Assembly (NCBI GenBank): GCA_965247565.1
Contig: CBDFHF010000003.1
Coordinates: 1,364,001-1,428,000 of the forward strand
Length of the DNA stretch: 64,000 nt
Direction: 5' to 3'
From: CBDFHF01 sp965247565
GTDB lineage: Bacteria > Pseudomonadota > Gammaproteobacteria > Methylococcales > Methylomonadaceae
The position numbers were made by a program, and so were the translations under genes. The notes beneath the pieces are model-generated. The model made no database searches. It worked only from the letters and a program-made list of their open reading frames with translations, and had not been told where the DNA came from. Below are positions 1-9,261 of this stretch, piece after piece. Each line of letters starts with the position of its first letter. Positions within the stretch are counted from its first letter, which is position 1.

Positions 1-1
1 T

Positions 2-2704
2 CCACAAGTCGCATTGGGCCTGTTTAATTATTTCGAAGCACGTTTCAGACCCAATCCTGATTGGCAAGATGCCATGCTGAGAGAAGAGCAGGCATTATTC
101 CCTTTACGCCTGGAATTGCTAACAAACATGGCGGCGGTTTCTGATCTGAATGATGACCGCATTTTACGCACGCTGTTTAACCTGATTGATGCAACGGTCA
201 GGAGTAATTTTCATCAACGACGTTATGCCGATGATTATTTTGTGGCTATTAAAATTAACAGCCTAGGCGTAATCGATATGCCTTCTCCAAAACCCATGGC
301 TGAAATCTATGTGCATGCTGTGGATATGGAAGGCATCCATTTGCGGGGCGGAAAAATTTCTCGCGGTGGTATTCGCTGGTCTGATCGCCTTGATGATTTT
401 AGAACGGAAATATTGGGTTTAATGCAAACTCAGATTAGCAAAAATGCCTTAATCATTCCTACCGGATCTAAAGGTGGTTTTGTCGTAAAAGGCAATGGCT
501 CTCAAGCAGACTTTAAAGCCGCCGGAAAAAAAGCCTACATTAGATTAATGCGCGGCTTGCTTGATTTAACCGACAATTATCAGGGAGACGCCGTTGTCAG
601 CCCTAAAAACATTGTCATCCATGATGACGCCGATCCCTACTTGGTGGTTGCTGCCGACAAGGGTACTGCACAGTTTTCTGATGTTGCCAATTCAGTGTCT
701 GCTGACTATGGCTTCTGGTTGGATGATGCATTTGCTAGTGGCGGATCTCATGGCTACGATCATAAAGAATTAGGAATTACGGCGCGTGGCGCTTGGATTT
801 GTGTGCAGCGGCACTTTCGCGAATTAGGCAAAGATATTCAAAAAGAAGCCTTTACGGTTATTGGTGTCGGCAGCATGGATGGAGATGTCTTTGGCAATGG
901 CATGTTGCTATCCCAGTGTATTCGACTAATTGCAGCATTCAGCGGTCAACATATTTTTATCGACCCCACTCCACTGGAATCGGATGCACCGTTCAATGAA
1001 CGTAAACGCTTGTTTGAGCTGCCTGGATCAAGCTGGAACGATTATGATCGAAACATCATTTCTCCGGGAGGCGGGGTTTATGCCCGGGCGGACAAAGATA
1101 TCCCAGTTTCGACTGAGTTAAAAAAACTATTGGGTATTCGCTACAAATTTATTGATGGTGAATCATTAATCCGTCGCTTACTGATCACCCCTGTTGATTT
1201 ATTATGGCTGGGCGGCATTGGCACCTATGTTAAAGCCAGTACCGAAAAACACGAAGAAGTCGGCGATCGCAGCAATGATGCCGTGCGAATAGATGCCTGT
1301 GATTTGGGTGCCAAAGTCGTTGGGGAAGGCGCTAATCTAGGGTTTACCCAAAAGGCCCGTATTGAGTACAGTTTGCGTGGCGGACATATTAACACCGATG
1401 CAGTAGATAACTCGGCGGGTGTTGATAGCTCGGATCATGAGGTTAACTTAAAGATATTGCTCACTGGTTTACATAAAAAACAGGTCATCGCCGATTACCA
1501 ATCTTTGTTTATCAACATGACCGATGCTGTTTGCAGATTAGTATTAGCAGATAATATTGCGCAAAGTCTTTGTTTGTCCCTAGAACAACGACGCTGCGAA
1601 GAAAATTCGGCCCCGTTTTTACAGATAGCAGACAACATAGAAGCGGCTGGTTTTTTAGATAGGGCAGTAGAATCCTTTGGCCAAACCAAAGACATTAAGG
1701 CTAGGCCTGGACAGCGCATTTCCAGGCCTGAGCTGGCAGTATTAATGGCTGCCAGCAAGATGTATTTGACTCATCAAATACAAAATCAAGTCGCACTCAC
1801 ACAAGATAAATGCTACGACCGTTACTTGCACGACTATTTCCCTGAGCAATGCAGTAAACCTTTCAACTCATATCTTGCCTATCATCCGTTAGCAAATGAG
1901 ATTAAATCTACCGTTATCAGCAATAAAATCATCAATCAAGCGGGTTGCGGCTTTTTAAGCCTGTGCTTTAACGGTGAGCAAGAAACTCTTTTTGATGCCG
2001 TAAATTGCTATTTGGCTTTTGATCAAATTTTGCAAGCAGATGCTTTACGACAAGAAATTGCTGCGTTGGATAATCAAATCGCATCGGATCTGCAATATCA
2101 ACAGCTTCTTCAACTCGAACACACTTTAATAGAGTTTTGCCAATGGTCGGTAACCAATAACCAGATTATTCGCCCCGATGTCGTCACAATTGAAAGCTAT
2201 AGCCGACATCTCCACGACTATAAAATCAGTCTCAATCAATTGCAAAATCCACTGAACCAATATGAACCTGGATCTACGCAGCCCCCAGAGGACTTGACTA
2301 AAAAATTAGTTTTCATCAGTCGCTTACAGAACTTCCCATTTATGGTTTTGCTGGTCACAGAAACTCAGCAAGATTTTCCTACGATCATCCGATTACTGAG
2401 CGATATTTTTCAGACTCTTGGTTTAACTGAAATTCAACAACAGTTAATTGAACTACCTCTGCGAGATGATTGGGAGCGAAAGGTCGCCAATGATATACAA
2501 GTCGATATGCAATCTATCACCGGTCAATTGCTTAAGAACATACTGGCAAACCAAGTTGCTACCTGCGCCGAATATATTGAGCGTTGGGGTGAAAAGCAAT
2601 ACGTCATGCAATATTGGCGAGTTTATCAAGACATCAAAAATACGTTGCCCATCAATTTGCTAGCTTATGTCGCGTTAATAAGAGCGATGGGCAAGTTGGT
2701 CTAA
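2..2704 (+). CDS. gdhB: NAD-specific glutamate dehydrogenase, large type, 3' part (5' end outside window)
   Basis: This is the C-terminal ~900 residues of the large (about 1,600-residue) NAD-dependent glutamate dehydrogenase, a cytoplasmic enzyme that deaminates glutamate to 2-oxoglutarate and ammonium. The frame is open to the left edge and reads P-Q-V-A before the first possible TTG at 14, so the N-terminal regulatory half is missing from the window. Visible family blocks are KISRGGIRWSDR, the lysine-containing GSKGGFVVKG, HDDADPYLVVAADKGTA, the dinucleotide-fold GVGSMDGDVFGNGM and VVGEGANLGFTQ, followed by the long helical C-terminal region. It ends with TAA and converges on the DUF475 gene. 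The family call is firm; the symbol follows Pseudomonas usage. Confidence 0.93.
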   Translation, partial: PQVALGLFNYFEARFRPNPDWQDAMLREEQALFPLRLELLTNMAAVSDLNDDRILRTLFNLIDATVRSNFHQRRYADDYFVAIKINSLGVIDMPSPKPMAEIYVHAVDMEGIHLRGGKISRGGIRWSDRLDDFRTEILGLMQTQISKNALIIPTGSKGGFVVKGNGSQADFKAAGKKAYIRLMRGLLDLTDNYQGDAVVSPKNIVIHDDADPYLVVAADKGTAQFSDVANSVSADYGFWLDDAFASGGSHGYDHKELGITARGAWICVQRHFRELGKDIQKEAFTVIGVGSMDGDVFGNGMLLSQCIRLIAAFSGQHIFIDPTPLESDAPFNERKRLFELPGSSWNDYDRNIISPGGGVYARADKDIPVSTELKKLLGIRYKFIDGESLIRRLLITPVDLLWLGGIGTYVKASTEKHEEVGDRSNDAVRIDACDLGAKVVGEGANLGFTQKARIEYSLRGGHINTDAVDNSAGVDSSDHEVNLKILLTGLHKKQVIADYQSLFINMTDAVCRLVLADNIAQSLCLSLEQRRCEENSAPFLQIADNIEAAGFLDRAVESFGQTKDIKARPGQRISRPELAVLMAASKMYLTHQIQNQVALTQDKCYDRYLHDYFPEQCSKPFNSYLAYHPLANEIKSTVISNKIINQAGCGFLSLCFNGEQETLFDAVNCYLAFDQILQADALRQEIAALDNQIASDLQYQQLLQLEHTLIEFCQWSVTNNQIIRPDVVTIESYSRHLHDYKISLNQLQNPLNQYEPGSTQPPEDLTKKLVFISRLQNFPFMVLLVTETQQDFPTIIRLLSDIFQTLGLTEIQQQLIELPLRDDWERKVANDIQVDMQSITGQLLKNILANQVATCAEYIERWGEKQYVMQYWRVYQDIKNTLPINLLAYVALIRAMGKLV

Positions 2705-2733
2705 GAATACGCAAGGCCCTGATAATTTCAGGC

Positions 2734-3741
2734 TCAATGGGCTTCGTTCTTTTTATACTGAATAGACGAGTAAACTGATAAGCCAATTAATATTGCTCCA
2801 GCTAAGCCCGTAACCACTTCCGGTATATGATGGGTCATGCTGACCAACATAATTCCTGCCAAAATTCCGATGGCGTAATGTGCGCCGTGTTCCAGAAAAA
2901 CATATTCATCTAAAGTGCCTTGACGTACCAAGTAGACGGTCAGACTTCTAACGAACATGGCGCCGATGGCCAAGCCCAGCATAATGATGACTACGTCTTG
3001 GGTAATCGCAAATGCGCCAATGACGCCATCGAAGGAGAACGAAGCATCCAAGACTTCCAAATACATAAAGCTCATAATGCCAGCTTTTTTGACGGCTTCG
3101 GAAACTTTTTCACCTTCTTCTTCATTCTCAAATAAGGCTGACAAGCTATCCACAATCACGAATAAAATCACCCCTGATAAACCGGCAACCAGGGCGTCAA
3201 GACGGATTTCTGCCGGAATCAGCTTTTGTGTTATTAAAAGAATGCTTAATGCCGCAATGATCTCAACAGCCTCCAATTTACCGAAGGACGCCAGTTTGGC
3301 TTCAATAGCACCAAGCCAATGGAGTTCTTTTTCATTGTTAAACAGAAAGCCGAAGAACACCATTAATAAGAACATGCCGCCAAAGGCAGCAATTTGTACA
3401 TGGGATTCTTCCAGATGTTTGGCATAGGTTCCGGTATCGTGTAAAGCCATGTCCGTTACTCCGGCAAAGCCAATACCCGTTGCTGCGGAAACGATGATAA
3501 TCGGGAACAACAAACGCATACCGAAAACGGCAATTAAAATACCCCAGGTAAGAAAATACTGCTGCCAGCGCTCATCCATACGCTTTAGTATGGAGGCGTT
3601 AACTACGGCATTGTCGAATGACAGACTGACTTCGAGAACGCCTAAAATGATAGCGATAAAGGCGCCCATGATGCCACCCCAATAAAACGCGGCAACCAAA
3701 CAGACAGCGGTAATAATTAAAGAAAGACGAAAATGTTGCAT
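2734..3741 (-). CDS. DUF475 / TerC-like integral membrane protein
   Basis: A 335-residue polytopic inner-membrane protein with roughly eight to nine hydrophobic segments. The segment around residues 34-50 (ILGVLEVSLSFDNAVVNAS) and a second copy near 230-245 (EVLDASFSFDGVIGAFA) carry acidic residues inside membrane helices. This is the duplicated signature of TerC/DUF475 proteins, which are linked to metal-ion export and tellurite or oxidative stress. Residues 203-218 form a highly acidic cytoplasmic loop (ENEEEGEKVSEAV). DUF475 genes often accompany TerD-family genes, and a TerD module lies about 32 kb away in this window, so a functional link is possible but inferred. The substrate is unknown. 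It is monocistronic and converges with the dehydrogenase gene. Confidence 0.85.
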   Translation of the reverse strand: MQHFRLSLIITAVCLVAAFYWGGIMGAFIAIILGVLEVSLSFDNAVVNASILKRMDERWQQYFLTWGILIAVFGMRLLFPIIIVSAATGIGFAGVTDMALHDTGTYAKHLEESHVQIAAFGGMFLLMVFFGFLFNNEKELHWLGAIEAKLASFGKLEAVEIIAALSILLITQKLIPAEIRLDALVAGLSGVILFVIVDSLSALFENEEEGEKVSEAVKKAGIMSFMYLEVLDASFSFDGVIGAFAITQDVVIIMLGLAIGAMFVRSLTVYLVRQGTLDEYVFLEHGAHYAIGILAGIMLVSMTHHIPEVVTGLAGAILIGLSVYSSIQYKKNEAH

Positions 3742-3969
3742 GAAGGACTCTTTTGTTAAGGTTAGTTTGACTACGGGGCTACTATAAGTGCATTTATTTT
3801 AAAATCAAAGCAAAGCCTAGTTGAGTTCAGTAGATTTGGCGAACCCTTCGCAATAAAGTGTTTGGCCTTGTAGCTGGTTTAACTGGAAAATTACAAAAGG
3901 ATAATAAAAACAGCTAAAATAGGCGGGCAAGTAATAGCCCAGCCATAATGCAGCGAGTTTAACAGCAAC

Positions 3970-5040
3970 ATGCAAAATAAACATAATACAGATGACTTGA
4001 GAATTTCTGAAACCAAAGAGGTGATTGCACCTGTTCAGGTTCACGATGACATGCCAATTACTGATGAGGCAGCAGAAACCACATTCCAAGCCAGACGTGA
4101 AATTCATAATATCTTGGCAGGCGAAGACGATAGATTATTGGTGGTTATTGGGCCTTGTTCCATTCACGATACCAATGCCGCCCATGAATACGGTAAACGC
4201 TTGAAACTCATCAAAGACCAGTTGGTTGATGATTTGTTGATTGTAATGCGGGTTTATTTTGAGAAGCCCCGTACCACTGTGGGTTGGAAAGGTTTAATTA
4301 ATGACCCAGACCTAGATTCCAGCTTTAATATCAATAAGGGTTTGGGTATCGCCAGACAACTATTGTTAGATTTGAACGCAATCGGTATTCCGGCTGCTAC
4401 AGAGTACCTGGATTTAATTACCCCGCAGTATATTTCTGACTTGATCGCTTGGGGTGCCATTGGCGCCAGAACTACCGAAAGCCAGGTACATCGGGAATTA
4501 GCATCAGGTTTATCGTGCGCAGTCGGTTTCAAAAACGCCACTGATGGTTCTATAAAAATTGCCATTGACGCCATTGGCGCGGCCATGAGTCCACACCATT
4601 TCTTGTCGGTCACAAAATCCGGGCATTCCGCTATTTTTTCGACTACCGGTAATGAAGATGCGCACATTATCCTGAGAGGCGGTAACGACAGTCCGAACTA
4701 CGATGCCGAGAATGTAGAGAAAGTAGCGCAAGCTATGCGGGAGGCGAATCTCAGACCCAACATAATGATCGATTTTAGCCATGCTAATTGCTCCAAACAA
4801 TATCAACGCCAATTAGTTGCTGGCGATGATGTCGGCCAGCAAATAGCCAACGGAGATCAAAGAATCATAGGCATCATGGCGGAAAGCCATTTGGTTGCGG
4901 GGCGTCAGGACGTTGTGGACGGACAGCCGCTGACTTATGGGCAAAGCATTACTGATGCATGTTTGGGTTGGGATGAGACTGTACATCTGTTGCATAATAT
5001 GGCTGCTGCGGTGAAGACGCGCAGAACCAAAATAGCTTGA
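3970..5040 (+). CDS. aroG: 3-deoxy-7-phosphoheptulonate synthase, class I-alpha
   Basis: DAHP synthase condenses phosphoenolpyruvate and erythrose 4-phosphate, the first step of the shikimate pathway. The 356-residue protein aligns along its length with E. coli AroG/AroF/AroH: GPCSIHD (metal-ligand Cys, about residue 60), MRVYFEKPRTTVGWKGLINDP, GARTTESQVHRELASGLS and the C-terminal ESHLV and SITDACLGW blocks. The N-terminal ~45-residue extension typical of feedback-regulated class I-alpha enzymes is present. Which aromatic amino acid inhibits it cannot be told by eye. It is followed after 16 bp by the thiSG fusion, so both are likely cotranscribed. The ribosome binding site before ATG 3970 is weak. 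Confidence 0.93.
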   Translation: MQNKHNTDDLRISETKEVIAPVQVHDDMPITDEAAETTFQARREIHNILAGEDDRLLVVIGPCSIHDTNAAHEYGKRLKLIKDQLVDDLLIVMRVYFEKPRTTVGWKGLINDPDLDSSFNINKGLGIARQLLLDLNAIGIPAATEYLDLITPQYISDLIAWGAIGARTTESQVHRELASGLSCAVGFKNATDGSIKIAIDAIGAAMSPHHFLSVTKSGHSAIFSTTGNEDAHIILRGGNDSPNYDAENVEKVAQAMREANLRPNIMIDFSHANCSKQYQRQLVAGDDVGQQIANGDQRIIGIMAESHLVAGRQDVVDGQPLTYGQSITDACLGWDETVHLLHNMAAAVKTRRTKIA

Positions 5041-5056
5041 TCTGGAGTTAAGACGC

Positions 5057-6034
5057 ATGATTGTTTATGTAAACGGCGACACTACTGAAATCTCTGAAAA
5101 TAGTGTAGTGGCCAGCATTATTGCAGCACAAGGATTAACTGGAAAAAAAATTGCTGTGGAATTAAATAAAGAAATCTTGCCGTTCAATCAATATGATTCC
5201 CAACTTTTACAGCCGGGTGATCGTTTAGAAATTGTTCACGCAATTGGTGGCGGACAATCCGATTCTTTTGTCATAGCCGGCACCACGTTTCATTCGCGAT
5301 TATTGGTGGGCACCGGTAAATATAAAGATCTGGAAGAAACTCGTTTGGCCATTGAAGCCAGCGGTGCGCAAATTGTCACTGTAGCGATTCGGCGCACAAA
5401 TATCGGCCAAAATCCCGGCGAACCTAACTTGCTGGATGTCATTTCTCCTGGTAAATATACTATTTTGCCCAATACCGCAGGGTGTTATACAGCGGAAGAC
5501 GCAGTACGCACTTGTCGCTTAGGCAGAGAATTACTAGGCGGACACAAGTTAGTCAAACTGGAAGTGCTGGCGGATCAAAAAACCTTATTCCCCGATGTAG
5601 CCGAAACCTATGTAGCTGCTGAATTGCTGGTTAAAGACGGCTTTGATGTGATGGTTTATACCAACGATGATCCAATAGCTGCTAAAAGACTGGAAGATAT
5701 AGGCTGCGTAGCTGTGATGCCTTTAGCAGCCCCTATTGGTTCCGGCCTGGGCATACGAAACCCGCATAATATTTTAACAATTGTCGAAAATGCCAATGTA
5801 CCTATCTTAGTTGATGCTGGGGTCGGTACTGCGTCTGATGCGGCAATTGCCATGGAACTTGGTTGTGACGGTGTGCTAATGAACACGGCCATTGCTGCCG
5901 CAAAAAATCCTGTGCTAATGGCGTCGGCAATGCGCAAAGGCATTGAGGCTGGCAGAGAAGCTTTTTTAGCGGGTCGCATGCCTAGAAGGCGCTTTGCTTC
6001 TGCATCATCGCCCGTGGATGGTTTGTTTTTTTAA
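5057..6034 (+). CDS. thiG: ThiS-ThiG fusion: sulfur carrier and thiazole synthase
   Basis: One continuous 325-residue frame joins a ThiS sulfur-carrier domain (residues 1-66) to a complete thiazole synthase ThiG (about 70-325), acting in formation of the thiamine thiazole. ThiS ends in the expected Gly-Gly(-Gly) at residues 64-66, but translation runs straight on into ThiG. ThiG hallmarks are LLVGTGKY, the Schiff-base lysine in KLVKLEV (K167), the phosphate-binding APIGSGLG, and VDAGVGTASDAA. No ATG, GTG or TTG lies in frame in the linker; the first are in the LLVG strand, too late for a separate ThiG. The gene sits between aroG and trmB; thiS-thiG-trmB adjacency is known in Pseudomonas. ThiS normally needs a free C-terminal Gly-Gly, so the fusion implies processing or a different sulfur transfer. 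Confidence 0.93.
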   Translation: MIVYVNGDTTEISENSVVASIIAAQGLTGKKIAVELNKEILPFNQYDSQLLQPGDRLEIVHAIGGGQSDSFVIAGTTFHSRLLVGTGKYKDLEETRLAIEASGAQIVTVAIRRTNIGQNPGEPNLLDVISPGKYTILPNTAGCYTAEDAVRTCRLGRELLGGHKLVKLEVLADQKTLFPDVAETYVAAELLVKDGFDVMVYTNDDPIAAKRLEDIGCVAVMPLAAPIGSGLGIRNPHNILTIVENANVPILVDAGVGTASDAAIAMELGCDGVLMNTAIAAAKNPVLMASAMRKGIEAGREAFLAGRMPRRRFASASSPVDGLFF

Positions 6035-6230
6035 GGGAACCTCTAAAAAATTATCTGTTCTTGTCCTAAGGCATTGAAGCACATTGAGTTAACTATTTAC
6101 AAACTCGCCGCTTGGATTAGTAGGGAAGATGTCATTGATTTAGAAACCGCCGTTCGTGCTTAGCTTCTCGACGTTAATTACTAATTTCCTATCAAGATCA
6201 AAATTTACCGCCCCAGTTAGATTTTTTGCA

Positions 6231-6923
6231 ATGATGCCGACCACCGAGAACACTCCACAACCCAGAATTCGCAGTTTCATTCGCCGTCAAGGTCGCCTTA
6301 CCCCAGGCCAGCAAGCAGCTTTAGATAATCACTGGATAAAATATGGGCTTGATCCCAAGACCACTTTTGACGCTGTCAAGATATTTGGCAGAGGCGCACC
6401 ACTGATTATAGAAATCGGTTTTGGTAATGGCGAAAGCTTAGCTGCAATGGCGGCGGCAAACCCGGATAACGATTACATCGGCATTGAAGTGCACAGACCC
6501 GGCGTTGGCCATTTGATGATGTTGCTGGATCAACAAAATATTGATAACGTGAGAATTTACTGTCATGATGCTATTGAGGTCATTGAACAATGCATAGCCG
6601 ACAACTGTTTGGCAGGCGTACATTTGTTCTTCCCTGATCCCTGGCCAAAAAAGAAACACCACAAAAGACGGATTGTCCGTCCCAGTTTTGTGGAGCTGCT
6701 CAGCAAGAAGCTACAATTCGGTGGTTATTTTCATGCCGCAACTGACTGGCAGCATTATGCAGAAACAATGCTAGAGGTATTGTCGCCTAGCGAAGCTTTA
6801 AAGAATACTAGCAGTACTAACGATTACTGCCTTCGCCCAACCCATAGACCGCTAACCAAATTTGAACAACGAGGCATTAAGTTGGGCCACGGAGTTTGGG
6901 ATTTGATTTTTAACAAGCGATGA
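6231..6923 (+). CDS. trmB: tRNA (guanine-N7-)-methyltransferase
   Basis: TrmB makes m7G46 in the variable loop of tRNAs using S-adenosylmethionine. The SAM-binding motif I reads IIEIGFGNGESL, followed by YIGIEVHRPG, the family signature VHLFFPDPWPKKKHHKRR, and the C-terminal TKFEQRGIKLGHGVWDL. The frame stays open upstream to a GTG at 6156, but the extra 25 residues do not resemble TrmB, so the ATG at 6231 (or 6234) is preferred; neither has a convincing Shine-Dalgarno sequence. It lies 196 bp after thiSG; that gap holds no gene. It converges with pyrC'. Confidence 0.92.
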   Translation: MMPTTENTPQPRIRSFIRRQGRLTPGQQAALDNHWIKYGLDPKTTFDAVKIFGRGAPLIIEIGFGNGESLAAMAAANPDNDYIGIEVHRPGVGHLMMLLDQQNIDNVRIYCHDAIEVIEQCIADNCLAGVHLFFPDPWPKKKHHKRRIVRPSFVELLSKKLQFGGYFHAATDWQHYAETMLEVLSPSEALKNTSSTNDYCLRPTHRPLTKFEQRGIKLGHGVWDLIFNKR

Positions 6924-7013
6924 AGTAGTTTTTTCAAAACGCTAAGTAGCTATTTTGCGTCCGAAGTTAAAAGCGTTAGCTTTCGCAGAATATTCTGGAT
7001 CTTTTGTCGACAG

Positions 7014-8300
7014 TTAAAGCTTTTCCAAACAATAGATAACTTTCCCTGCTTGCAACGTATGAGTAACCCGACCTTTTAAGCGTTGCCCCCAAAATGGCGT
7101 ATTAACACCTTGGCTTTTCCAGGTTGCTGAATTAACTTGCCATTCTAATTCCGGGTCAAATACACACACATCAGCAGAAAAGCCAGGAGTTAAAGCCCCA
7201 CTACTTATACGCAAAATATTAGCTGGCTGCTCAGTCAGCTTGGCAATTCCCTGTTGCAAACTTATAGCATTTTCGACGACTAATTTGAGCATCAACGGCA
7301 ACAAGGTTTCCAGAGCGGAGATGCCTGGCTCTGTTTCCGGAAACGCGCCTAGCTTGGCATCCAAGTCATGTGGCTGGTGATCTGAACAGATACTGTCAAT
7401 ATTACCGCTAGCCAAACCCTGCCTTAAATACTGTTTGTCGGCCTCGGAACGCAAAGGAGGTAAAACGTGGTAGGCGCTATCAAACGGAACGATGTCATTT
7501 TCAGTTAGGTGTAGCTGGTGCATAGCTACATCTGCGCTCACTTGCAAACCGTATTTTTTGGCTTGCTGGATTTTTATCACTGATCGCTTGCTGCTCAACT
7601 GCCCAAAATGCACGCGGCACCCCGTCAATTCGGCTAACTCGATACATTGTGCTAATGCAATGGTTTCGGCGGCTTCCGGGATGCTGGGCAAACCGTAACG
7701 AGTAGCGAAAGCACCTTCATGCACGCAACCTTTGTTGCCTAACCAATAGTCGTTAGGATGAAACATCAGCAACAAGTCGTGACTGGCCGCATACTCCATA
7801 GCTCGTCGTAGAATCAGCAAATTCTGCACAGGCTTGCTGGCATTACCCACTGCAATACAACCAGATTGTTTAAGCGACAGCATGGAACTTAACTCTGTGC
7901 CTTCAAGTTTTTTTGTTAGTGCAGCAATGGGATAAATTTGATCATAACTGGTCTTTTCTGCCATATCTTTGACTAATTCTGCTACTGCGGCTGTATCGAT
8001 TACCGGCCGAGTATCAGGCTGCAAACACATCGTAGTTACGCCGGCACTGGCTGCAGCAGCGACTTCACTTTTAAACGTAGCTTTTCGGCTTTGTCCAGGC
8101 TCACGCAAGCGCGTGCTTAAATCAATAAAACCAGGGCAAACGACCTGTCCTTTGGCGTCTATGACTTGTTCAGGCGTAAACCCGACCGGTTCGTCGTTGA
8201 CAGAAATTATTTTGCTTTCGGCAATATAGACCGAGCCAATTCGGTCCAAGTGGGTAGCTGGATCAATAACTCTGCCGTTACAAATCAAAATTCGACTCAT
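7014..8300 (-). CDS. pyrC': Dihydroorotase homologue PyrC', predicted catalytically inactive
   Basis: A 428-residue class I dihydroorotase-like protein whose metal site is lost. Where active enzymes have H-x-H in the first strand, this reads FIDLSTRLREPG (S-T-R); the HCED block is replaced by FHPNDY, and the histidine block reads VHFGQLSS with Gln in place of a metal-binding His. The rest of the amidohydrolase fold is kept (AGVTTM, GIDSICSDHQPHD-like region, C-terminal strand). This matches the PyrC' pseudoenzymes of Pseudomonas, which support assembly of the dodecameric aspartate carbamoyltransferase rather than catalysing. Its start overlaps the end of pyrB by 4 bp, fitting a fixed partnership. 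A separate active dihydroorotase should exist elsewhere in the genome. Confidence 0.85.
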   Translation of the reverse strand: MSRILICNGRVIDPATHLDRIGSVYIAESKIISVNDEPVGFTPEQVIDAKGQVVCPGFIDLSTRLREPGQSRKATFKSEVAAAASAGVTTMCLQPDTRPVIDTAAVAELVKDMAEKTSYDQIYPIAALTKKLEGTELSSMLSLKQSGCIAVGNASKPVQNLLILRRAMEYAASHDLLLMFHPNDYWLGNKGCVHEGAFATRYGLPSIPEAAETIALAQCIELAELTGCRVHFGQLSSKRSVIKIQQAKKYGLQVSADVAMHQLHLTENDIVPFDSAYHVLPPLRSEADKQYLRQGLASGNIDSICSDHQPHDLDAKLGAFPETEPGISALETLLPLMLKLVVENAISLQQGIAKLTEQPANILRISSGALTPGFSADVCVFDPELEWQVNSATWKSQGVNTPFWGQRLKGRVTHTLQAGKVIYCLEKL

Positions 8301-9259
8301 GCCAGCACTCCTTGTTTTTGCATGGCCATCGCCATAATCGCCATGCGAACCGCGATACCGTTACTGACTTGTTTGAGGATGACCGATTGCGCGCCGTCGG
8401 CAACTTTGGAATCAATTTCTACGCCGCGATTAATTGGACCAGGATGCATCACGATAGCATCTGGTTTAGCGATTTTAAGCTTCTCTTCGGTTAAACCAAA
8501 ACATTTAAAATATTCACTTTCACTCGGTAACAATGCAGAGGTCATACGCTCTTTTTGCAAACGCAGCATGATAATCACATCGATGTCTTTCAGGCCTTCG
8601 GTTAAATTGTGGTAAACAGTAACGCCCAAGGTTTCTACATAAGCGGGCAATAAAGTTTTAGGGGCGATCACCCGTACCTCAGTGACTCCCAGCGTATTTA
8701 AGGCTTGGATCTGTGAGCGTGCCACTCGCGAATGCAATATATCGCCAATAATCGCCACGCGGAGTTTGGAAAAATCTTTTTTGATTTGCCGGATAGTAAA
8801 CATATCCAGCATCGCTTGGGTAGGATGGGCATGTTGACCGTCGCCAGCATTAATCACACTAATGTGCGGCGCGGTTTGTTGGGCGATAAAGTGCGCTGCA
8901 CCGCTTATGGCATGGCGAACCACAAACATGTCCACAAACATGGCTTCCAGGTTGCGGATGGTATCCAAAAGACTTTCGCCCTTTGAAGTTGAAGACGTTG
9001 CAATACTCATGCTCAACACATCTGCCGACAAGCGGGTGGCGGCTAATTCAAACGTAGTGCGAGTTCGGGTACTGTTTTCGAAAAACAGATTAACGATAGT
9101 TTTCCCTCTCAGCAATGGCACCTTTTTCACTTGGCTATCGGACATGCCGACAAAGGATTCCGCCATGTCCAGAATCTCAATTAACAAGGATTGACTGAGG
9201 CCCTCAATAGTCAGGAAGTGTTTGAGCTTACCTTCCGAATTTAATTGCAGATTTGTCAT
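8297..9259 (-). CDS. pyrB: Aspartate carbamoyltransferase catalytic subunit
   Basis: PyrB joins carbamoyl phosphate to aspartate in pyrimidine synthesis. The 320-residue protein shows the carbamoyl-phosphate loop FFENSTRTRTTFE, the catalytic-lysine loop with STSKGES, the GDGQHAHPTQAMLD motif and the C-terminal MHPGPINRGVEI aspartate-binding loop. Its N-terminal ~20 residues precede the usual catalytic chain, as in ATCases that bind PyrC'. It lies 2 bp after pyrR and overlaps pyrC' by 4 bp. No pyrI regulatory-subunit gene is adjacent, in agreement with the PyrB-PyrC' type of complex. Confidence 0.95.
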   Translation of the reverse strand: MTNLQLNSEGKLKHFLTIEGLSQSLLIEILDMAESFVGMSDSQVKKVPLLRGKTIVNLFFENSTRTRTTFELAATRLSADVLSMSIATSSTSKGESLLDTIRNLEAMFVDMFVVRHAISGAAHFIAQQTAPHISVINAGDGQHAHPTQAMLDMFTIRQIKKDFSKLRVAIIGDILHSRVARSQIQALNTLGVTEVRVIAPKTLLPAYVETLGVTVYHNLTEGLKDIDVIIMLRLQKERMTSALLPSESEYFKCFGLTEEKLKIAKPDAIVMHPGPINRGVEIDSKVADGAQSVILKQVSNGIAVRMAIMAMAMQKQGVLA

Positions 9260-9261
9260 AC

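Noticed and set aside
2957..3685. Long plus-strand frames opposite the DUF475 gene
   Set aside because: They are mirror frames of a strong membrane-protein gene, with no ribosome binding sites and no family features.
3742..3969. A yybP-ykoY manganese or TPP riboswitch before DUF475 or aroG-thiSG
   Set aside because: The leader is short and lacks the CTGAGA and related core motifs; I saw no matching structure.
6035..6230. Possible insertion-sequence remnant between thiSG and trmB (starts GGGAACCTCTAA)
   Set aside because: No inverted partner, transposase fragment or second copy was found in the window, so it is only described as a gap.
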